From assembly GCA_013041945.1 (NCBI GenBank), contig JABDRC010000120.1, positions 1 through 15,565 of the forward strand: a stretch of 15,565 bases of DNA. Direction: 5' to 3'. The stretch is from Halobacteria archaeon (GTDB lineage: Bacteria; Pseudomonadota; Gammaproteobacteria; UBA9214). The notes under the pieces were generated by a model. That model saw nothing but the letters and a program-made list of their open reading frames with translations, did not search any database and had not been told where the DNA came from. The translations under genes were made by a program, and so were the position numbers. Positions 1 to 7,122 of this stretch are shown here, one piece after another. Positions within the stretch are counted from its first letter, which is position 1. Each line of letters opens with the position of its first letter.

Positions 1-43
1 GTTCGAGTCCGCAGTTATTCGCGGACAGCGTCCGCTCCTACAG
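1..43. repeat. REP-like palindrome, possibly also a terminator
   Basis: Bases 21-26 (gcggac) pair perfectly with 30-35 (gtccgc) around a 3-base loop. On the minus strand the block reads CTGTAGGAGCGGAC..., with a GTAG tetranucleotide beside the palindrome, which is the layout of gammaproteobacterial REP sequences mobilised by REP-associated tyrosine transposases. Eight T residues (46-53) follow, so the hairpin could also terminate transcription entering from the left. The element may continue beyond the window edge. Membership in a repeat family is inferred from this one copy. Confidence 0.5.
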
Positions 44-77
44 GCTTTTTTTTGCAGATGGGTGAGAGGTGACGACG

Positions 78-998
78 ATGTCTGATGACAACAAGCTTAT
101 CGAGGATTCACCGGTACCGGACAGCCCGGTGGTGCCAAACCAGCTGGAAGGTGATGCCGTGATCCAGTTTCGCTGTCACAAGGACATCGACTGTTTCAAT
201 GCCTGCTGCATGAACATCGATATCATGCTGACGCCATATGACATCATTCGCCTGAAAAAGCGCCTTGGCATAACATCAACCGAGTTTCTCCGGCAGTACA
301 CCGAGCCTTTTGAGTTCGGCAAGAACAGTATCGCTGGCGTCAAATACAAGCCGAAGGAAGGGACCACTGCCTGCCAGTTTGTTACCGATGAGGGTTGCAG
401 TGTGTACGAGGACCGGCCCACTGCCTGCCGGTATTACCCTATAGGCCTGTTGTCAACGCGCCGCCAGGACGAGAACTTTGACCGTGCCTCCTATGCACTG
501 GTGACAGAAGACCATTGCCACGGTCATTTTGAGGACCGCAAGCTTACAATCGATGAATATCGCGGGGAACAGGGGCTGGAGGAATACGATGAACTTGGCC
601 GGCCCTGGCGACAATTGATTCTCAAGGTCAAGTCCGCGGGTCCGGCGATTGGCAATATGTCCAAAACCAGCCTCAAGTTTTTCTTCATGGCCTGTTATGA
701 CATGGACCGTTTTCGCGAATTCGTCAAAAGCGAGGGATTCGCTTCGACCTACGATGTTGACCAGGAGACCATGGACAAAATTCTGGTCGACGACCTGGCG
801 CTGCTCGAGTTCGGCGACCGTATGATCCGGCAGATCATGTATGCCGAGGAAAGCATTCCATTCAAGAAGGACGCCCTGGAAACGCATCTGGCGCGCCGCG
901 GTGACCGCAAATCAACGGAGCATGATGACATGGCGCGCCCCAGCATGGCCGCCTATGACATGCCGCTGGACGGGGATGAGGAAAGCGGCAAGAGTTGA
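78..998 (+). CDS. YkgJ-family cysteine-cluster protein (putative zinc/iron-chelating)
   Basis: This 306-residue soluble protein carries the YkgJ/CxxCxxCC cysteine cluster. Counting from the ATG at 78, cysteines lie at 33, 39, 43, 44, 99, 107 and 117. The CFNACC block comes first and the RPTACRYYP block second, the order seen in proteins annotated as Fe-S oxidoreductases or Zn/Fe chelators. No biochemical role is established for the family, so function stays general. A GTG at 69 could extend it by three residues, but the purine-rich gagagg at 64-69 is well spaced for the ATG at 78, so that start is preferred. There is no signal peptide or membrane segment. The C-terminal 200 residues are charged and not recognised as a separate domain. 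Its stop directly abuts the stop of the convergent yqcC. Confidence 0.85.
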   Translation: MSDDNKLIEDSPVPDSPVVPNQLEGDAVIQFRCHKDIDCFNACCMNIDIMLTPYDIIRLKKRLGITSTEFLRQYTEPFEFGKNSIAGVKYKPKEGTTACQFVTDEGCSVYEDRPTACRYYPIGLLSTRRQDENFDRASYALVTEDHCHGHFEDRKLTIDEYRGEQGLEEYDELGRPWRQLILKVKSAGPAIGNMSKTSLKFFFMACYDMDRFREFVKSEGFASTYDVDQETMDKILVDDLALLEFGDRMIRQIMYAEESIPFKKDALETHLARRGDRKSTEHDDMARPSMAAYDMPLDGDEESGKS

Positions 999-1343
999 TC
1001 AGTGTGTTCCGGCGCCGGCCTGGATCGTGATCAGGTCGTCGAAGCGCTTGATTAAATTGAGTAAATTGTTGCTCAAGGGGTCATTGTTGCACAGGTAATC
1101 CTGTGCATAGACGAAGATGCCGCTTTTTACCGGCAATGGCCGGCGATTTTCCAGGATCTGTTTCATGCGCGGCAGGAATATCCACTGCAGCCATTGCTCG
1201 AAGCGCAGGGTGTCGAGGCAGAACGGCTGCTGGCTTCCCAGGGCGGCCTCGGGCGGCCGATCCGGGTCCCAGCGGCCGCTGCTGCGCAGGTTGGCCTCGA
1301 CTTCCAGCAGAACGTCGGCGATTCGATTCGGAATATCGTGCAT
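999..1343 (-). CDS. yqcC: YqcC family protein
   Basis: This 114-residue protein matches the YqcC family (DUF446). It has the N-terminal helix pattern IADVLLEVEANLR, the central block LDTLRFEQWLQWIFLPRM (about residues 44-61) and the block FVYAQDYL (about 77-84). Length is normal for the family, which forms small helical proteins of unknown function. In enterobacteria the gene sits beside the tRNA pseudouridine synthase truC; here it stands alone, converging on the YkgJ gene. There is no recognisable Shine-Dalgarno sequence before the ATG. A perfect TATAAT lies six bases upstream, which suggests a leaderless transcript. Confidence 0.85.
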   Translation of the reverse strand: MHDIPNRIADVLLEVEANLRSSGRWDPDRPPEAALGSQQPFCLDTLRFEQWLQWIFLPRMKQILENRRPLPVKSGIFVYAQDYLCNNDPLSNNLLNLIKRFDDLITIQAGAGTH

Positions 1344-1349
1344 GGCGGG

Positions 1350-1355
1350 ATTATA
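1350..1355 (-). promoter_or_regulatory. Putative -10 box of yqcC (leaderless)
   Basis: The minus strand reads TATAAT at 1355-1350. Six bases then separate it from the ATG at 1343, so initiation about seven bases downstream of the box would fall on the start codon. No convincing -35 hexamer is present at 16-18 bases spacing. Confidence 0.4.
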
Positions 1356-1413
1356 CCGGCCGGCGAATCACCACGAAAAGCCCGGAACTCATGGATTTAT
1401 CGGCGCATTGGTT

Positions 1414-1419
1414 TATAAT
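1414..1419 (+). promoter_or_regulatory. Putative -10 box of fusA
   Basis: A perfect TATAAT lies in the divergent yqcC-fusA region. The -35 match is poor at the usual spacing. Transcription from here would give a leader of about 135 bases before fusA. That leader contains a small GC-rich hairpin (1501-1505 with 1519-1523) followed by four T residues. Confidence 0.4.
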
Positions 1420-1561
1420 CGCGCGTCACTGACGGGACGTCTGCCCACGCGTAGTCCGCGTCATCATACGGGCAGTATTTGCGAGCAATAGTATTTAACC
1501 GCGCCGGGTTTGTGGTCGGGCGCTTTTCGACTTTGTAATGTAACAATCAGGTAGCAGGAAC

Positions 1562-3643
1562 ATGACAGATTTAGCCGCATACAGAAACATCGGTATCTTC
1601 GCGCACGTCGATGCAGGCAAGACCACGACCACGGAGCGGATTCTGAAACTCACCGGCAAGATCCACAAGACCGGCGAGGTGCATGATGGCGAGGCCACCA
1701 CCGATTTCATGGAGCAGGAGCAGGAGCGCGGCATCACCATCCAGTCCGCTGCGACCAGCTGCGAGTGGGATAACCATCGCCTGAATATTATCGATACCCC
1801 CGGACACGTCGACTTTACCATCGAGGTGTACCGTTCGCTGAAGGTGCTGGATGGCGGTATTGGCGTGTTCTGTGGCTCCGGCGGTGTGGAGCCACAGTCG
1901 GAAACCAACTGGCGTTATGCCAATGAGTCGGAAGTCGCGCGCGTAATTTTCGTCAACAAGCTCGATCGCATGGGTGCGGATTTCTACCGCGTCGTGAAGC
2001 AGGTCGAGGATGTGCTGGATGCCAAGCCGCTGGTGATGGTGTTGCCGATCGGCATCGAGGACGATTTCAGGGGCGTGGTTGATCTGCTGACCCGCAAGGC
2101 CTGGATCTGGGACGAATCCGGTGACCCGTCTGCCTACACACTGGAAGAGCCGCCGGCAGATATGGACGATGTGGTCGAGGAGTGGCGCGAGAAGCTGATC
2201 GAGATGGCGGTCGAACAGGATGATGACCTGCTGGAGCAGTACCTCGAGGGTAACGAACCGTCGGTCGAGGATCTCAAGCGCTGTATTCGCAAGGGCACCA
2301 TCGCGCTCGACTTCTTCCCGACGTATTGCGGGTCTGCCTTCAAGAACAAGGGCATCCAGCCGGTGCTGAATGCGGCAGTGGATTTCCTGCCCGATCCGAC
2401 CGAGGTCACGCCACAGCCGGAAGTGGACCTGGAAGGCAATGAGTCCGGCGAGGTGGCCACCGTCGACCCGGACCGGCCGTTGCGTGCGCTGGCGTTCAAG
2501 ATCATGGACGACCGCTTCGGCGCGCTGACCTTTATTCGTATCTACTCCGGCAAGCTGGAGAAGGGTATGACCGTGCTGAATACCTTTACCGGCAAGACCG
2601 AACGTATCGGCCGCATCGTCGAAATGCACGCCGACTCGCGAGAAGAGCTGGACAGCGCGCAGGCCGGCGATATCGTTGCCGTCATCGGTATGAAAAACGT
2701 ACAGACCGGCCACACCCTGTGTGACCCGAAGAACCCGGCCACGCTGGAGCCGATGGTGTTCCCGGACCCGGTTATTTCCATTGCCGTTGCACCCAAGGAC
2801 AAGGCGGCCGCCGAGAAGCTGGGTATCGCACTCGGCAAGATGATCAAGGAAGACCCGTCATTCCGCATGGAGACGGATGTGGACAGTGGCGAGACCATTC
2901 TGAAGGGAATGGGCGAGCTGCATCTCGATATCAAGATCGATATTCTCAGGCGCACACACAGCATCGATGTCGATGTTGGCAAGCCACAGGTTGCCTACCG
3001 TGAGACGATCACCCAACGTACTGAAGATGTTTACACCCACAAGAAACAGACCGGCGGTTCCGGTCAGTTCGCCAAGATCGAATACACCATCGAGCCGGGC
3101 GAGCCGGGCAGCGGTTACGAGTTCGAGTCGGTAGTCACCGGTGGTTCTGTGCCGCGTGAATTCTGGCCGGCCGTGGACAAGGGTTTCAAGAAGAGCATGG
3201 TCAAGGGCGTACTGGCCGGTTTTCCCTGTCTCGATTTCAAGGTCACGTTAACCGATGGTAGTTATCACCCGGTGGACTCTTCGGCCGTGGCCTACGAGCT
3301 GGCTGCTGCAGCAGCGTATCGCCAGTCCATGCCGAAGGCCGGCCCGCAGTTGATGGAGCCAATCATGCGTGTCGACGTGTATACACCCGAGGATCACGTG
3401 GGTGATGTCATCGGTGATCTCAACCGTCGCCGTGGCATGATCAAGTCGCAGGATGCAGGCACGACCAGCGTCCACATTAACGCCGAATGTCCGTTGAGCC
3501 AGATGTTTGGCTACATTGGTGACCTGCGTACCATGACTTCCGGTCGTGGCCAGTTCTCCATGGAGTTCCTGCACTATATGCCGTGTCCGAAGAACGTGGC
3601 GGACGAGGTCATCAAGGAAACGCTGGCGCGCGAGGCGGGTTAG
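1562..3643 (+). CDS. fusA: Elongation factor G, EF-G2-type paralogue
   Basis: This 693-residue translational GTPase promotes translocation and/or ribosome recycling in the cytoplasm. The G motifs are intact: AHVDAGKTTTTE (residues 14-25), RGITI (56-60), DTPGH (78-82), NKLD (132-135) and the GSAFKNKG block. Domains II-V follow at normal length. Sequence traits such as VFCGSGGVEPQSETNWRYAN and RCIRKGT resemble the second EF-G (EF-G2, fusA2/fusB) of Vibrio, Shewanella and pseudomonads rather than the str-operon EF-G1. The context agrees: rpsL, rpsG and tuf are absent and the gene is monocistronic between its own promoter and terminator. A Shine-Dalgarno-like aggt at 1549-1552 and agga at 1556-1559 precede the ATG. 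That the genome also holds a str-operon EF-G is inferred. The family call is very firm, the paralogue assignment somewhat less so. Confidence 0.95.
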   Translation: MTDLAAYRNIGIFAHVDAGKTTTTERILKLTGKIHKTGEVHDGEATTDFMEQEQERGITIQSAATSCEWDNHRLNIIDTPGHVDFTIEVYRSLKVLDGGIGVFCGSGGVEPQSETNWRYANESEVARVIFVNKLDRMGADFYRVVKQVEDVLDAKPLVMVLPIGIEDDFRGVVDLLTRKAWIWDESGDPSAYTLEEPPADMDDVVEEWREKLIEMAVEQDDDLLEQYLEGNEPSVEDLKRCIRKGTIALDFFPTYCGSAFKNKGIQPVLNAAVDFLPDPTEVTPQPEVDLEGNESGEVATVDPDRPLRALAFKIMDDRFGALTFIRIYSGKLEKGMTVLNTFTGKTERIGRIVEMHADSREELDSAQAGDIVAVIGMKNVQTGHTLCDPKNPATLEPMVFPDPVISIAVAPKDKAAAEKLGIALGKMIKEDPSFRMETDVDSGETILKGMGELHLDIKIDILRRTHSIDVDVGKPQVAYRETITQRTEDVYTHKKQTGGSGQFAKIEYTIEPGEPGSGYEFESVVTGGSVPREFWPAVDKGFKKSMVKGVLAGFPCLDFKVTLTDGSYHPVDSSAVAYELAAAAAYRQSMPKAGPQLMEPIMRVDVYTPEDHVGDVIGDLNRRRGMIKSQDAGTTSVHINAECPLSQMFGYIGDLRTMTSGRGQFSMEFLHYMPCPKNVADEVIKETLAREAG

Positions 3644-3671
3644 TGCCGGTTTGCCGTATTGCCGGCTGAAT

Positions 3672-3700
3672 AAAAAGGGGCGGTGTTACCGCCCCTTTTT
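3672..3700. terminator. Bidirectional rho-independent terminator (fusA/dxs)
   Basis: A perfect 12-bp stem (3672-3683 with 3689-3700) encloses a 5-base loop. The GC core GGGGCGG is flanked by A5 on one side and T5 on the other, so it works as an intrinsic terminator on both strands. It lies 28 bases after the fusA stop and also downstream of the convergent dxs. Confidence 0.9.
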
Positions 3701-3710
3701 ATTTGTTCAC

Positions 3711-3794
3711 GAATCAATGGGGTCAGGGTCGATTAATTTTATCTGGCCTTTAAAAGAACGAGAAAAAAATAATCGACCCTGACCCCGTTGATTC
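3711..3794. repeat. 84-bp inverted-repeat element (GGGGTCAGGGTCGATTA arms)
   Basis: The left arm (3711-3735) and right arm (3770-3794) are inverted copies with one mismatch in 25 positions: T at 3718 against G at 3787, a G-U pair in plus-strand RNA. A 34-base AT-rich spacer separates them. The outer end of the right arm touches the last base of the dxs stop codon. On the minus strand a run of seven T residues follows the arm that lies next to dxs. The GGGGTCAGRGT... arm resembles short non-autonomous repeats scattered in proteobacterial genomes, often near Y1/RAYT-type transposases. That link comes from memory of similar sequences and is inference; no transposase lies in this window. Confidence 0.75.
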
Positions 3795-5698
3795 TATGCG
3801 TTCAGCTGTGTTTCGTGCAGGTGTGCCTGCGATACCGGTATGGCGCGTGCAGCGGATGCTTCGATTGCAGCAACAATACCGTCTGCGTCCAGCCCGCAGT
3901 CGGCCAGCTGTTGTGCATGGTCGCCGTGTCCAATGAAGGCATCGGGTATGCCCAGGTTGATGACCCGGTTTTGCGCATTGTGTGCAAGCAAAACCTCGTT
4001 CACTGCGGAACCCGCCCCGCCCTGCAGAACGTTTTCCTCCACTGTCACCAGTATGTCGTGTCCGGCAGCCATCGCCATCACCGTGTCGACGTCAAGCGGC
4101 TTGATGAAACGCATGTTAACGACCGTCGCATCGACGGCCTTGCCCGCGGTCAGCGCCGCGGCATGACAGCTGCCGAACGCGAGGATGGCAACCCGGTTGC
4201 CCTCGCGACTGACGCCTGCCTGGCCGACCGGGAGGGCGTCCAGGCTGTCGTCCGGTGCGACACCCGGTCCGGTGCCGCGCGGGTAGCGTACGGCGGCCGG
4301 CCCTGCATGACGGTATGCCGTCGTCAGCATCTGCCGGCATTCCTGCTCATCGGCCGGCGCCATGAGAAGCATATTGGGTACACAGCGCAGGAATGACAGG
4401 TCAAATACGCCGGCGTGAGTGGCGCCGTCGGCACCGACCAGTCCGGCACGGTCGATGGCAAATGTCACGTCCAGGTTCTGCAATGCAACATCGTGGATCA
4501 GCTGGTCATAGGCCCGCTGCAGGAAGGTCGAGTAGATCGCCACGACCGGTTTCAGTCCCTCGCAGGCCATGCCGGCCGCAAACGTCAATGCATGCTGTTC
4601 GGCAATGCCGACATCGAAATAGCGATCGGCGAACTGTTTTGCGAATGCCACCATGCCCGAGCCTTCACACATGGCCGGCGTTATGCCGGTGAGGCGCTCG
4701 TCTGCCTGTGCCATGTCGCACAACCAGTCACTGAAAACCTGCGTGTAGGTCTTGCTGGAAGCGGTGGACTTGCGCTGTTTGCCGGTAGCGCGGTCAAAGG
4801 GAGTCACGCCATGATAGACACAGGGGTCCTGTTCGGCCGGGTCATAACCCATCCCCTTGCGCGTTACGACATGCAGGAAATTGCGCCCGGGCAGCTTGTA
4901 CATATTGCGCAGTGTGCCGAGCAGGGCCGGCAGGTCATGTCCGTCGACAGGGCCGATATAGTTGAAGCCGAGTTCCTCGAAGAGGGTGCCGGGCATGATC
5001 ATCCCTTTCGTATGCTCCTCCCAGCGCCGCAAAAAATCCTGTGCACCCGGCAGGCGGTTCAGGGCAAGCTTGCTGCCCTGTCGTATGCCGGTGTACATGC
5101 TTCCCGACAGCAGCCGGGACAGGTGATTGTGCAGTGCACCGCGGTTGGGTGAGATCGACATCTCGTTGTCGTTCAGAATTACCAGCAGGTCGCAGTCCTC
5201 GTCACCGGCATTATTCAGTGCCTCGAACGCCATGCCGGCGGTCATGGCGCCGTCACCGATGATGGCAACGGTCTTGCGGTCACTGCCGGTCTGTCTGGCC
5301 GCTACCGCCATACCCAGTGCCGCACTGATCGAGGTGCTGGAGTGGCCGGCGCCGAAGACGTCATATTCGCTTTCATCACGACTGAGAAAGCCGCTCAGTC
5401 CGCCGCGCTGGCGCAGGCTGTGCATGGACTCGCGCCGCCCGGTGAGGATCTTGTGTGGATAGGCCTGGTGACCGATGTCCCAGACCAGGCGGTCATGCGG
5501 GGTATTGAAGATCGTGTGCAGGGCAATGGTCAGTTCCACCGTACCCAGCCCGGCAGCCAGGTGACCGCCGGTCGCGGAGACGGACTCGAGCAGGAATTCC
5601 CGCACCTCGTCGGCCAGCTGCAGGAGCTGCGTCTCGTCGAGGTGACGCAAATCAGCCGGTGAGTGGATCTGCTTGAGGATGTGGAGTCTGTGAGGCAT
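3794..5698 (-). CDS. dxs: 1-deoxy-D-xylulose-5-phosphate synthase
   Basis: This thiamine-diphosphate enzyme condenses pyruvate and glyceraldehyde 3-phosphate to DXP. That is the first step of the MEP isoprenoid pathway and also feeds thiamine and pyridoxal synthesis. Length is typical at 634 residues. The ThDP-binding motif runs from GDG (148-150) to LNDN (175-178). GGH at 44-46 supplies the conserved histidine, DVGIAEQHA (362-370) holds the catalytic glutamate at 367, and the transketolase C-terminal domain follows. The ATG is preceded by AGGTC and by an extended -10 box. The gene stands alone, without the frequent ispA/xseB neighbours, and converges on fusA. Its stop overlaps the inverted-repeat element by one base. 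Confidence 0.97.
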   Translation of the reverse strand: MPHRLHILKQIHSPADLRHLDETQLLQLADEVREFLLESVSATGGHLAAGLGTVELTIALHTIFNTPHDRLVWDIGHQAYPHKILTGRRESMHSLRQRGGLSGFLSRDESEYDVFGAGHSSTSISAALGMAVAARQTGSDRKTVAIIGDGAMTAGMAFEALNNAGDEDCDLLVILNDNEMSISPNRGALHNHLSRLLSGSMYTGIRQGSKLALNRLPGAQDFLRRWEEHTKGMIMPGTLFEELGFNYIGPVDGHDLPALLGTLRNMYKLPGRNFLHVVTRKGMGYDPAEQDPCVYHGVTPFDRATGKQRKSTASSKTYTQVFSDWLCDMAQADERLTGITPAMCEGSGMVAFAKQFADRYFDVGIAEQHALTFAAGMACEGLKPVVAIYSTFLQRAYDQLIHDVALQNLDVTFAIDRAGLVGADGATHAGVFDLSFLRCVPNMLLMAPADEQECRQMLTTAYRHAGPAAVRYPRGTGPGVAPDDSLDALPVGQAGVSREGNRVAILAFGSCHAAALTAGKAVDATVVNMRFIKPLDVDTVMAMAAGHDILVTVEENVLQGGAGSAVNEVLLAHNAQNRVINLGIPDAFIGHGDHAQQLADCGLDADGIVAAIEASAARAIPVSQAHLHETQLNA

Positions 5699-5717
5699 GG
5701 GTAAGACCTGACCGAAA

Positions 5718-5726
5718 ATTCTATCA
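5718..5726 (-). promoter_or_regulatory. Extended -10 promoter element of dxs
   Basis: The minus strand reads TGATAGAAT, an extended -10 (TGn plus TAGAAT), with no clear -35. Initiation about seven bases downstream leaves a short leader that includes the AGGTC ribosome-binding site. Confidence 0.45.
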
Positions 5727-5819
5727 GAGATGACGGGCGCTGCGGTGATCCCGGGCGGTTTTATCCGTGCGGGATCCGGGCGGTATGCACTGCATGCTGC
5801 CGCATGTCCGGGATCCCTG

Positions 5820-5849
5820 TTAAATAACCATAATAAACAATGCTATATA
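5820..5849 (+). promoter_or_regulatory. Weak candidate promoter of the FIST-GGDEF/EAL unit
   Basis: An AT-rich island (about 5819-5856) stands out in the 265-base divergent dxs-FIST gap. It contains TATATA at 5844-5849 with TTAAAT at 5820-5825 (18-base spacing). Matches to consensus are partial, so this is only the best candidate. Nothing else recognisable lies in the gap. Confidence 0.25.
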
Positions 5850-5963
5850 GATAATTGACGATAGCCAGCCGGCCACCGCCGCCAGCTTCGACAGCCCCGT
5901 GGTTCAGGAAGTGATGGACGGTGCCGATCTTTGCCTTGATAAACCGACAGGGAGTCTGTGCAT

Positions 5964-7109
5964 ATGGAAATGCAAACCTTCGCCTACAGCGACGAAACGG
6001 GATGGAGCCTGAAAACCTTCCCGGCTGTCGATTCCGGGCAAACACTGGTCCTGATATTTGGTGCATCGGGCTTCCTCGAGAACACGGCTCCCGTGCAGGA
6101 ACTGGCACAGGCCTACCCGTCGTCGGTTATTGCCGGTTGCTCGACATCGGGAGAGATTTTCGGCACGGAAATCAGTGATGACAGCCTTGCGGTCGCGGTG
6201 GTTTCATTCGGCGAAAGCCGTCTGGAGGTGGCGACCGCGACTGTGCATGACAGTTCGGAATCACGTGCCGCCGGCCAGCAACTGTCGGAACAGTTGATGG
6301 CCGATGACCTGCGCGGCGTGCTGGTGCTGTCAGATGGCCTGTCGGTAAACGGCAGTGAACTGGTGCAGGGCATCAACAGTATTCTGCCCGAGGACGTTGT
6401 CGTGACCGGTGGACTGGCCGGCGACGGCGACCGGTTCGAGCGTACCTGGGTCATTCAGGACGGTCGACCGGCTGGCGGTGTTATATCCGCAGTCGGTTTT
6501 TATGGCGATGCCGTTCGTATCGGTCACGGCTCGATGGGAGGCTGGGACATATTCGGCCCCGAGCGACGTGTTACGTATTCGGAGGGAAATGTGCTCTATG
6601 AGCTGGACGGGCAGCCCGCCCTGGAACTCTACAAGCGCTATCTCGGTGAACTGGCCGATGGCCTGCCGGCAACCGCACTGCGATTTCCGCTTGCGTTGCG
6701 TGATGGTCCGGATGACGACAAAAGCGTGGTCAGGACCGTTCTTTCCGTTAACGAGGAAGACCAGTCGATGACCTTTGCCGGCGACGTCCCCGAGGGCGCG
6801 CATGCACAGTTAATGCGCGCCAATTTCGATCGTCTGGTCGATGGTGCGGCAGGGGCCGCCATGATGACAAGGGAAAACTGCCCGGACCAGATCGGCCCGG
6901 TGCTTGCTATCGCAATCAGCTGCGTCGGACGCCGCCTGGTCCTTGGCGAGGCAACCGAGGAGGAAATCGAATCGACTGTCGAGGTACTGCCGGAAGGTAC
7001 ACAGCAGGTCGGATTTTACTCCTACGGAGAAATTTCTCCATATACATCGGGGCATTGCGATCTCCATAACCAGACAATGACGCTGACTACAATAAGCGAA
7101 GTCGCGTGA
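5964..7109 (+). CDS. FIST-domain sensor protein, NosP-like
   Basis: This 381-residue cytoplasmic protein has FIST_N followed by FIST_C. Recognisable signatures are GCSTSGEI (58-65), GGLAGDGDRFERT (149-161), GHGSMGGWDIFG (187-198) and the family's terminal block CDLHNQTMTLT (365-375). Length and architecture match the NosP group of haem-binding nitric-oxide sensors, which regulate partner histidine kinases or c-di-GMP enzymes. Histidines at 95, 188, 280, 364 and 368 are candidate haem ligands, but which one, if any, binds haem cannot be read from sequence. The start at 5964 is chosen because gggag at 5950-5954 is well spaced for it; a GTG at 5958 sits too close. The next gene begins 13 bases after its stop, so the two probably share a transcript. 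The FIST call is firm; NO sensing is inferred from family and context. Confidence 0.88.
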   Translation: MEMQTFAYSDETGWSLKTFPAVDSGQTLVLIFGASGFLENTAPVQELAQAYPSSVIAGCSTSGEIFGTEISDDSLAVAVVSFGESRLEVATATVHDSSESRAAGQQLSEQLMADDLRGVLVLSDGLSVNGSELVQGINSILPEDVVVTGGLAGDGDRFERTWVIQDGRPAGGVISAVGFYGDAVRIGHGSMGGWDIFGPERRVTYSEGNVLYELDGQPALELYKRYLGELADGLPATALRFPLALRDGPDDDKSVVRTVLSVNEEDQSMTFAGDVPEGAHAQLMRANFDRLVDGAAGAAMMTRENCPDQIGPVLAIAISCVGRRLVLGEATEEEIESTVEVLPEGTQQVGFYSYGEISPYTSGHCDLHNQTMTLTTISEVA

Positions 7110-7122
7110 ACAGCACCGATAT

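Noticed and set aside
1..30. GTTCGAGTCC at the window start resembles a tRNA T-arm.
   Set aside because: No T-stem complement, acceptor stem or CCA end follows, and the sequence runs straight into the REP-like palindrome.
1571..2713. Long minus-strand open frame (380 codons) opposite fusA.
   Set aside because: It is the antisense shadow of a strongly conserved GTPase gene and its product has no recognisable family features.
4415..5152. Long plus-strand open frame (245 codons) inside dxs.
   Set aside because: It is a shadow frame opposite a complete, motif-intact dxs.
5761..6108. Minus-strand 115-codon frame across the dxs-FIST gap.
   Set aside because: It runs into the conserved FIST coding region, has no recognisable product and no ribosome-binding site.
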